50,963 nucleotides of DNA from Spirodela intermedia. Taxonomy: Eukaryota; Streptophyta; Magnoliopsida; Alismatales; Araceae. Position 1 is the first letter of the stretch; each line of letters begins with the position of its first letter. The stretch covers positions 1-50,963 of the forward strand of contig CACVBZ020000046.1 in assembly GCA_902729315.2 (NCBI GenBank), read 5' to 3'. Positions 25,060-34,119 of this stretch are shown here, piece after piece. The notes beneath the pieces are model-generated. The model worked only from the letters and a program-made list of their open reading frames with translations, did not search any database and was not told the DNA's origin. The translations under genes and the position numbers were made by a program.

Positions 25060-25680
25060 TCTTTATTTGTTGTCATTTTCGGCGAATTTAATAGCTCATT
25101 ATCCAATTTATTTATATTTTTTTTCGTCGTTTCCGACCTACTTGGCCCTTTATTTTTTCCTATTTTATTTTTTTCCTATTTTCTATTTCTGGCAACAGCC
25201 ACGCGAATAAAAAATCACCCTTTTCCACGTCAACTGCCCCTTGTGCCCATTTAAGGACGGCGTTGACCGATTAAACTTCATGAGGTGATGTCAACGGTTC
25301 CACCCTCCCAAACTTAGGTGCATAAATTTAAATACATATAGATGTGATGTAAGTAGATCAACCACCCAATCTCCTAAAACAGTGCACGTTCTCTCACGTT
25401 GACTTTATTTTTAGATATATATATATTCCCGTAAAATATTATACATACAAAAAGGCAACTGATGGTGTGAGAGAGTGCTTTCAATGCTTCCACCCACAAA
25501 TAAAGCCCAAAAATAAAAAGGCACACACACGTGAAGCAGAATATTCACATAATAAATATTCTTTGAAGGTTTTATTTGGAAGGCTGGGTCAAGGTAGCCA
25601 CCTACTATTTCCTATTTATCGATTTAAGGAAAATAGTCCATTAATTTAATTTATAACGTTTGAATAATCGGCTCTGCCCT
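25060..25680. repeat. Left member of a diverged direct-repeat pair
   Basis: Shares ordered blocks, in the same orientation, with 32490-33090. Examples are GATGTCAACGGTT, a gATGTGATGTaAGTAGATcAAC-like block, CACGTTGACT before a run of TA, CATAATAAATATT, CCTATTTCCTATTTAT and TTTAATTTATaACGTTTGAAT. Similarity is interrupted by indels. The nature of the repeat is unknown. Confidence 0.7.
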
Positions 25681-25689
25681 TCTTTCCTA

Positions 25690-25870
25690 TTTTGGGCTTG
25701 TTCTTCTCCACGGGCCTATTTTCGGCCCAATTTTTAATAGGGGCCATTTATGGGCCGTATAAAGACTATTTATCCATAGCCACACAGAATCGGCCCATCT
25801 AGGGACCACTTTTTTATTTTGGGCTATTATCCTTTCCGAGCCTACGTTGGCCCAAATGTCAAGATGGGCC
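25690..25870. promoter_or_regulatory. Cluster of TGGGCC/GGCCCA site II motifs
   Basis: At least six GGCCCA/TGGGCC-type motifs in about 150 bases (around 25723, 25741, 25750, 25791, 25848 and 25863). Such clusters mark promoters in plants. It lies upstream of the MATE exon fragment and may be the relic of that copy's promoter. Confidence 0.5.
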
Positions 25871-26123
25871 ATTTGAGCCGGACCAAGCTCATTACCCACA
25901 CGTGGGGAGACCGTTATGGGCACAGCAGATAAGGGCGGGAGCCAGGCATCTTCCACAAGAAGCCACGTCTCTCCACAACGCCTCTCTCTCTCTCTCTCTC
26001 TCATTGGTTCCTTCGCAGACTGGTCGGAAGCAGAGGCGGCAGTGCTTTTGGCGGGGGGGGGGGGGGAAGCGGCCCTACAGACAGAGGTACATTGGCAGAG
26101 GACGGGAGGGTCTTGCTACCTGC

Positions 26124-26403
26124 CGGAGTAGGGAGCTCCAGTGATCTTGCCGGCAGATGGCGGAGGGAAACGCCTGGCGAGGGGAGGATGGCGCTGCTGT
26201 GCTCGTTCTGTGTGGATGTGTGGCGGGAGGCCTGCCTGAACTGGGTGCATCACCGGGCTGGCCATCCTCACCTCTTCCAGTATTGCATGTCCTCCATGAC
26301 CCAGACTCTCGTCAGCCACCTCAGCACCCTCGAGCTCGCCGCCTTCGGGATTCAGAACCTCGTCGTCTCCCGCATCGGCTACAGCATCATATTCCTATTC
26401 TTC

Positions 26404-26440
<37 letters not shown>
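26124..26440 (+). pseudogene. Truncated copy of MATE exon 1
   Basis: Clear nucleotide and protein similarity to exon 1 of the MATE gene at 15241-15537: SFCVDVWREACLNW against [14 protein letters not shown], then MSSMTQTLVSHLSTLELAAF, then GIQNLVVSRIGY. Two indels lie between these blocks: one extra base near 26242 and four missing bases near 26272. Together they garble about ten residues, then restore the frame. The expected splice donor is absent; sequence similar to the parent stops near 26395 and a CT array follows. No further MATE exon is found downstream. It is therefore a dead fragment from duplication of the 5' part of the gene, inserted on the opposite strand about 10.6 kb away, or left from a larger duplication later eroded by transposons. 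Confidence 0.88.

Positions 26441-26441
<1 letters not shown>
26408..26441. repeat. (CT)n microsatellite after the MATE fragment
   Basis: About 33 bases of CT directly downstream of the pseudo-exon, in the sense orientation, as in intron 1 of the parent gene. Confidence 0.95.
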
Positions 26442-26449
26442 GATTGAAT

Positions 26450-27559
26450 TTTCACGATTATAATCTTCTTAATAGGCTTTTGAAAAATATAAAAATAATT
26501 GTAAATGCTAATTCTATCTAGTATACTTATGGATGAGATATTTGTTAAATATGAAGGATCTAGTGTTGAGATAGATAGAGAATGTTAAAACACAATGAGA
26601 ATAGATTAAAGTCATACTTGAATTCATAAAGACGTAAGTACAAGGATAGTCTTTTGGATCAACACATGAGAGTTATTCAATGACTTATTTAAGAGAGATG
26701 GAATGCTCTAAAAGTGACTCACAACGTGTGACCTAAAAATTAGTCTTTTAATGTCTTTTTATAATTTAGTCCATCATAAAATTAAAATAGGACATAGTCT
26801 CTACATATATTTTACATTTATGTTTATACTTACAAGAGATGTCATAATCTCAAATACTTAAACTCTAATGAATCACTTTAAGTGAAATTAACTGAATGAT
26901 AGCCCTATAAAATATAATTCATATTATATCATTATAGAGAAAAAAATTCAGATTGGGTTTACATGAATTTTTTAACTTGCTCACTAATATTTTAATTTAT
27001 GATGTTTTTTTTAAGTGAAAAAATTTAGTGCACTATGTCACTAAAGTTTAAATCTAACTCCAAACTTTTAATTCATAATTCATATCTCATTTGTTATGCA
27101 TAACCTTCTCTAAACTATTTTTCTTAAATCATTGAAGTTGATAGTAAAAAATTATTCACATATATATATCTTTTTCTCTCTTTTTAGGGATCTATGTTTT
27201 TGTACTCTTCCATATCTTGAAAAATATCGATAATATGTCTATGAGATCTAAATATTTGTGAAAAAACAATAAAGTATTGTAGCTCCGTCATAATATATTT
27301 TGATCCTTATACTTATCATGTTAGATCCACTTCCACCCTATAATCAACTAGATAACCCTATGTGTGGGTGTCATACCGTCGCACATGGATGCTACTGCAT
27401 GTTTGGGTGTCGGCATGATGGCCACAATGTTGTCTAATGAAACACCACAATTGGATCCTAGAGCATTCTATATGACTGGCAATGGGCTATCATAGAGGAG
27501 TGGACAGTGTCATAAGTTTCTTATTTACAATACCTTGCTTAATTTTTCTTCCTTTTTTG
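26450..27559. other. AT-rich sequence, probable upstream part of a copia LTR
   Basis: No coding sequence. Given the LTR end and primer-binding site downstream at 27808, part of this stretch is probably that LTR. A TGTTGAGAT at 26563 could be its left end, but I cannot see a matching second LTR. Confidence 0.4.
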
Positions 27560-28080
27560 ATTGAAAGTAGCAAGCCACTCCACTCCACACACGCATGGCG
27601 GAGCAAGAGACAACATCTGCATGTGTCGGCAAGGTAGGCACATGTGTGTCACTTTATTGTTCACTTGTACTTCTATTTAGGATTTCTTGTTATAGTTATG
27701 TTGCTTAAGTAGAAAAGATATGCTTAAGGTAATGTATATATTCTATTGTATGTCTTCCTTTTTTTGTGATTCATTGACATTTCTCTTACACTCTTTCTAT
27801 TTTCACATGGTATCAAAGTTCATTTAGGACCGCTAGTCTTTGTTTTCTCCTACAAAGCCCTAAGTTGTTCTAACTACGGCACTTCATTGGTGTGATATTG
27901 AATGGATCTTCCTCTTCTATGTGGGTGACATACACACATACTTGTTCTTTTTCTGCACATATATGTGTACTTACTCTTTGTCTTCTCTCTTCTCTCTTTT
28001 GTGTTGTACAATTTGAATGTGACATTGTTGCTTTTCAAGCCCTAATGCTCACAATGTTGTCTAACAAGGAACTTAAAAAG
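27560..28080 (+). mobile_element. Copia-type LTR end, primer-binding site and leader, plus strand
   Basis: TGGTATCAAAG at 27808-27818 closely resembles the Met-tRNA primer-binding site of plant Ty1-copia elements (TGGTATCAGAGC) and follows directly on TTTTCACA, a plausible LTR end. The following 260 bases look like a copia leader but no gag frame is present before another element begins at 28081. So only the 5' end of a plus-strand element survives. Confidence 0.5.
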
Positions 28081-28267
28081 TGATGGTAAAATAAAAATTG
28101 TATTCATCTTAGGGCTCACAACCCCTTTAAGTACATATATTGGGGTTATCAAGTTGGTTATAAGATATAACTGGATCTTACTTGATAACTATATGACTAA
28201 TAAAGAAAATAAAAAAATAAAATGATACATATGTGAAAAATATGAGTAAGAATTTCATCTTCCAATA
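28081..28267 (-). mobile_element. 3' LTR of a truncated minus-strand copia element
   Basis: Read on the minus strand it begins TATTGGAAGATG (canonical TGTTGG with one change) directly after a polypurine tract TCAAGGGGGAAG (28268-28279) and ends TTACCATCA at 28081. About 187 bases, a usual size for small copia LTRs. Confidence 0.7.
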
Positions 28268-28520
28268 CTTCCCCCTTGAGTTGATGAATAGATATTTTAT
28301 ATTCTCAACTTACTCATCAATTTCTACAAAGTGAGATTGTATAGTCCATTGGTAAACAAATATGTACATTAGTTCTTCGATCTAATATGAGAGATGTAGA
28401 GGATTCCATAATTGATCTTCTCCTTGATGAAATAACAAGCTATCTCAATGTGCTTTCTATGATCATGATGTACTTAATTGTAAAGTGAATTGTGCATCAC
28501 TTCTTTTCCATATCACTAGT
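28268..28520 (-). mobile_element. Copia RNase H C-terminal fragment
   Basis: Minus-strand reading gives HRKHIEIACYFIKEKI, matching the family's RTKHIEVDCHFIREKI signature, followed by degenerate remains of the LADIFTKPL region with stop codons, then the polypurine tract. Stops and frameshifts show that it is long dead. It is cut at 28520 by the left arm of the inverted repeat. Confidence 0.8.
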
Positions 28521-31500
28521 GGCCTGTGACGTGACTTAGTCGTTGTATAGTAAATCATACAAATTTAAAATTTATAAAACTAGAAAATACGACTTTTTAA
28601 ATATTTAGAAGTATTTTTGAACAAATATATCAATTATAATTTAATAAAAATTCCAAAAATAGTGATAATTTTTTAGGTCGATCATAGGGATGTAATATAA
28701 TATCTGATAATTATTTAGAATTTTACTCAAAGAATACTATTTTTTATAAATTTTATACTAGGAAATAAAAAAGAAATATATTTAAAATTCACGAAAGAGG
28801 AAATAAGGGTGCGGACGTCAGGATGACGTCAGTGCCCCGCGAATGCGAATCGGACGAAAACATGTTTCACCCGATGATTCTTACGTAAGCGATTACAGAC
28901 GATTTAATTGATCAAATTAAGATCTGTAAAAGCCGGAAGAATCGTAATAGAACGAAGTATATCTTGGTAAATTTAAATCACACAAATTATCATTAAATAA
29001 AGTGAAAATTAAGTTGAAAGCATGAAAACAGAGTTCCGGCGTCGCGGCGGTGATGCGTCGGCAATGCATCGGAATCTTGAGCATTCGGGAGGATCGTCAT
29101 GCAGTGTCCACAGCCTCGAAGGCTTTCCTTAGACAAAGACGACGTGGGCAATCTCTAGATCTCCTTGCAAAGTCTAGAGATCAATGAAATGGGTCATCGA
29201 ATCGTCTCCGGTGGCTGTCACCTAGCGGAGCGAAAAAACGGCAACTTTGCAACTCTTTGGCGACTGTCACCTGACGGAGATGAGCTAGATGGAGGTGGGA
29301 CGTGTGTCAGGGAGCTTCATCCTCAGGTCCGCACAGCAAGAGGAGGCTCTTCATCACATCCGATATGCTCTCAGGAGGTATCGACTCATCTTCCGACAGA
29401 TTGTCCTCTTCCTGATGATGACTTGTTCGTCAATCAATCGGAGATGCTTTACTCGATAGATTTGTGATCTTTTTATCGTGAATCGTTCAATAATTTTAGT
29501 AACAATACTTCATGAATCGCGTTGATGAGATTTTCGTCGATGATCTAACGATTCTAGTTGCTTAATCCTTCACCGGTGATCTGTAGGAAAGTCGTGATAA
29601 TCAGATAAAAAATATGAGTTTTGGCTCTAAAAGGATTCAAACCTACGTCGGTTACCCGCTTTTTTTGGGAAAGGTGTGGCGAGTTTAGTCCCACATCGCT
29701 TGTGCGCCGAAGTTTCTGACAAATATATAGTAATATTACATTTGCAATCAAGTTCCTTTCTCCCCCGTGTATGACCACTCTTTGCCCCACAGTCGGCTGG
29801 CCACCGGTGATGTGAAAGGAGAGTGGCACACACGTGCCTCTATCGGTCTTAACCGCTTGAGCCCCTGCTCATGGCTACTCCTTAACTGCGCTTCCGACCT
29901 GTTTGTGGGCCTGGCTGGCCGGCGGGTCCCCCCCATTTTGTTTTATTTTTATTTTATTTTCTTTTTCTTCATTTATCTCAAAATTAAGACTATAAAAATC
30001 ATATAAATTCGTATAAAATCACATAATTACCAAAAATTCACGTTATTTAACTGAAAACCACTTTTCACATTTTAACACAAATATAAGTCTATTTATCATG
30101 ATTTAAGACTAAAACTATATTATTTACTAATTATTAACTCATGATAATAAAAACTTATTAGTCAACAAAACGTAGAGTAAGGAGTGGTCATACACACATA
30201 AGAAAGAGACTCATTGATTCTTAAATCTCATATTACTATATATTCGTGTCAACATTTGGCATATAACTAATGTGAAACTAAACTATCTTTCTTAGAATAT
30301 TTTTGATAGTTTTAATACCTAAAATACCTTTTATTTATAATAACGAGATATCATGATGACGCCATTGTATAAGAGTATTCGAGTACTTATTTCACTCTCT
30401 CATATAGGCAGGCGACCGATGTAGGTTCAAATCTTACCAAAGTTAAAACTCATATTTTTTATCTGATTAAATTATGATTTTTTTAGAAATTAACGGTGAA
30501 TAATTAAGTATTTTGAATCATTCAATCATCGATGAAAATCTCGTCAATGCGATTAGTGAAATATTGTTACTAAAATTGTTGAACAATTCATGATAAAAAG
30601 ATCGTGAATCCATCGAGTAAATCATCTTTGATTGATCAATGAACAAGTCGTTATTTGAAAAAGAATGATCTACTTAGAAACGAATCGTCATCTCCTGAGA
30701 GTGTATCAGATGCAATGAAGAGCCTCCTCTGACCTGAGGATGAAGCTCCCTAAGATGCGCCCTACCTCCATTCAGTTCATCTCTATTGGGTGACAGCCAC
30801 TAGAGAGCTGTAAAGTCGTCATTTTTTCGCTCCGCTAGATGACAATTGTCAAAGATGATTTGACGACCCATTTCATTGATCTCTAGACTTCGTAAGAAGA
30901 TTTAGAGATTGCCCACATCATTCTTGTTCAAAGAGAGCCTTCGAGGTTGTAGACACTATATAACAATCCTCTCAAACGCTTAAGATTTTGATGCATCACC
31001 AACGTATCACTGCCACAATACTGGAACTCTATTTTATTATTATTTTAACTAGTTTAACTTCTATCATTATTTTTTAAACTTTGAAAGAAGATTCAATAAA
31101 TGTATAAGTCATTCATGTCCAAGAAAAACCTTTGAGGTCATAGGCATCGTTTGATGATCCTCTTGAACACATAAAATTCTAACGATTATTGTCACAAGAC
31201 CGTAACTCTATCTTTCTTATTTTCAACTTAATTATCACTTTATATTAGTGATATTGTGTGACTTAAATTTTTAAAATTATTCTTCATTCAATTACGATTC
31301 TTCTGACTTTTATAAATCTTATTTTGACAAATTAAATCATATGTAATCGCTTGCATAAGAATCATCAGATGAGACTCTATTTTTTTCTAATTTGCATTCG
31401 TTGGATGTTGACATCATCATGACACCGATACCCTTTTTTTCTTTTTCATAAATTTTAAATATATTTTATTTTTATTCCTTAATTTAAAATTTAGAAAAAA

Positions 31501-31719
31501 ATATATTCCTTGAGAAAAATTCTAAAATATTACTCAATATTACATTACACCCTTATGATCGACATGAAAACTTTTCATTATTTTTAGAACTTTTATTGAA
31601 TTATAATTGATATCTTTGTTCAAAAATACTTTTAAATATTTGAAAATTAGTATTTTCTAGTTTTATAAATTTTAAATTTACATGATTTATTCTATAATGA
31701 CTAAGTCACATCATAGGCC
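28521..31719. mobile_element. 3.2-kb inverted-repeat element inside the copia remnant
   Basis: Left arm about 28521-29787 and right arm about 30176-31719 are diverged inverted copies; the loop is about 390 bases. The termini match: GGCCTGTGACGTGACTTAGT at the left against the reverse complement of ACTAAGTCACATCATAGGCC at the right. Shared inner blocks include the region around 29160-29400 against 30680-30900 and GTGTATGACCACTC against GAGTGGTCATACAC at the inner ends. No protein-coding frame of note. The right arm is longer because of an internal duplication near 31030-31240. It could be a long-TIR (foldback or MULE-like) non-autonomous element, or two copies of one repeat in opposite orientation. 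I see no clear target-site duplication. Confidence 0.8.
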
Positions 31720-32070
31720 TTTTATCAACAATTGATCTGACATAATCATTAGATTGAAATAAAATTTCACGCCTTAGTGTTCCCTTCAAGTACAAGAGAA
31801 CATGTGTCTAGTTGCCTTGTCATGTATTTCTTTTAGATTATGCATGAATTGACTAAGTAGTCCTGTGGTATCTGCAATATTTGACATTGTATGAAAAAGA
31901 TAGATTAGTTTCCTACTAATATTTAGTATCTTCCTTGATGTGTTTGTAAATTGTATTTTTCCCATCTTAATTTTTCACTAGGATCGATGGAAGTAATTGT
32001 TTGTTTACACCCACTAGTGTCTATTTCTTTGAATAAGTCAACTGTATATTTTAGTGTCCATTCAAACAGA
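31720..32070 (-). mobile_element. Copia reverse transcriptase end / RNase H start fragment
   Basis: Minus-strand reading shows KYTVDLFKEIDTSGCKQTIT and SIDPSEKLRWEK, corresponding to the family's KYVLDLLKETGMSGCK...MDP block. Remnants of the GKLIYLSHTRPDIAF, SQFMH and LRYLKGT blocks and of the tryptophan-containing RNase H entry follow, broken by stops. Together with 28268-28520 it belongs to one minus-strand copia copy, interrupted by the inverted repeat. Confidence 0.78.
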
Positions 32071-32489
32071 ACTAGCTGAAAATGAAGAAGATTTTTCATG
32101 CAATTTTGGGGTTTTTTTTCTCAATTTGTTTAGTAACATGTGTTTTTTGTGATGTTAAAATGGGTTCATTTATAGTATTAGAAAGCTCTTTCAGATTTTA
32201 CAATAATTGGGGTTATGAGCTTCTATTTTTCTTTCCCCATTTGTGAAATAGCTTCTAGGAGGCTATTCTGAAGAGAATGTGGTGCTCACCCACCTCCCAT
32301 ATTGCTTGATCATGGTACTATTTCTCTACATTTCTCTATAAATAATTTTTATAAGGGCCAAATGTGCTAGATATGGATCTTTTTCTAGAATTTTTCCATG
32401 TAATTCCCCTCATAATTGTCATTGTGCCATGTGACTTCATATATTTCTCTAATGTCCTTTAAAATATTTTTTTCTCCTAAAAATTTCAG
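32071..32489. other. AT-rich non-coding sequence
   Basis: Between the copia fragment and the right direct repeat. The 5' half of the copia element (gag, integrase, 5' LTR) is not recognisable here, so the element is truncated on this side. Confidence 0.5.
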
Positions 32490-33090
32490 TGTTTTTTCTT
32501 AATTTTTGTCATTTCGGTGAGTTAAATTCGCAAATATTTAATTAAGAGTATTTAATTCATAATTTGCCATTTTCCTCATCGGCTCGAATTTTCCAGAAGT
32601 TACCCCGTTATTTAAAAAAATCACCCCTCCATTGGGCATTGGGCATTTAAATCCACTGATCTCTTAATGGCGATGTCAACGGTTACACCCACTAAACTTT
32701 AGTGCATTCATTAAATATGCATGGATATGATGTGAGTAGATGAACTCCACATCAAGAAATCGCCGTGGCCACGTTCTCCATGGCCCGAGCCCACATGGGC
32801 TAAAGTTCTCACACGTTGACTCTATTTCGAAATAATATATATCGTAAAATATTTTTATAGAAAAACTTAAAAATTACGCATCAAAGACGTGCAGAGATAA
32901 ATGAAGCCCGAGAACAAAAATGGGCCGAGCCCATTACGACCCGGCTCATATCCATTTTTTTTCGGAGGTGGAATAGGACATTTTCATAATAAATATTATC
33001 AAAAGGTTTTATTTTATAAACATTTTCCTATTTCCTATTTATCAATTTATGGGAGAATAACCCATAAATTTAATTTATTACGTTTGAATA
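32490..33090. repeat. Right member of a diverged direct-repeat pair
   Basis: Ordered blocks in the same orientation as 25060-25680, including GATGTCAACGGTT, GATATGATGTgAGTAGATgAAC, CACGTTGACTCTATTT, CATAATAAATATT and CCTATTTCCTATTTATC. It carries an extra segment rich in GGGCC near 32760-32810. Confidence 0.7.
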
Positions 33091-34119
33091 ATTTAAGGGA
33101 GTAGGGCGTCGTCCTGCTCCCCCGCCTCTCGTCAGTTCGATGCCAGTTTCTCTCTCCTCGGTCTACCATGGTGGAGCGCGTATGCCTCTTTTCGGTCTTC
33201 TTTCGGAGGTATCGGTGTTCGTGCTCACCAATGGGCGCGGTGTTCTAGCTATCTGATTCTCGTCTTCCTGCTTTCCGCTTTTATATGGTCAGGCATTGGT
33301 GGATCTTTGGTATCCGAATGCTCGATCCCCGAGATGCACGTTTGTAGTGGTCCTTCTGGTTTATCTCGGTAGATCTTTTACGGATTTCTCTTTTGGGATG
33401 TGGTTTGTGATGCAGACGGAGGTCTTTTCTGGTGCCGCCGAGGGTTTCCCTGAGGTTAATCAGTGAATCAGGAAATTGTTGGTGATTAGTTGTTTGTTGA
33501 TTTTTAGAGAACCTCTCGATCAGGCATTTTACCTTTAAGCGTTCTCCAGATCGAACGAATCCGGGAAGGGGAAGAGCCCCGCGAGGGTGGGAACTGTTGT
33601 TGGAACAGCATTGGTCTAGGTTTCACGACGAAGAACCCTAGGAAACCCATCGAAGGTCCGCCGATTTCATTTTTATCTCAAATGACGTTTAATCCACGCT
33701 TATTCTATGATCGCAGTAATATCCTGATGACGGATTTACTACGTACAGTCAATGGAAGTATCCTCCCAATTATTCCTGCTTGAATTGGTGCACGCGGTCC
33801 GATCATCGTGTCGTTTTCCGGCGATAACCACCATGCGATCATTAGAATCTACCAGGTTCAAAGGGGAAACTCTCAGAATGTCCGAACCCCGATCGGTGCC
33901 GAAGAGAAGATCTCCCCAGGTTCATTATAGCGAGGCGGGCTGAGATCTATACAGAGAGAGGGGGGCCTGAGATCGATCATCTCCCTGTGAAAAACTCCTG
34001 GTTTTTACTAAACCAGGTGATCAATGACAAACTGCTCGCATGAGTCTCTGCCTCTTATTTACAGTTCCTCAAAACACATTGCCGCCCTACCTGAACAGTG
34101 TACAGGTGTTCTTCCCGGC
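33091..34119. other. Intergenic region before PP2C 3' end
   Basis: Moderate GC, no frame with family resemblance. The right 150 bases are probably PP2C 3' UTR. The open frame at 33752-33943 has no recognisable domain and was not called. Confidence 0.55.

Noticed and set aside
29165-29467. 100-codon plus-strand frame in the left inverted-repeat arm
   Set aside because: Not open in the matching right-arm copy and no domain resemblance, so no sign of a conserved protein.
33752-33943. 63-codon open frame near the PP2C 3' side
   Set aside because: Short, no family resemblance, no supporting splice or promoter context.
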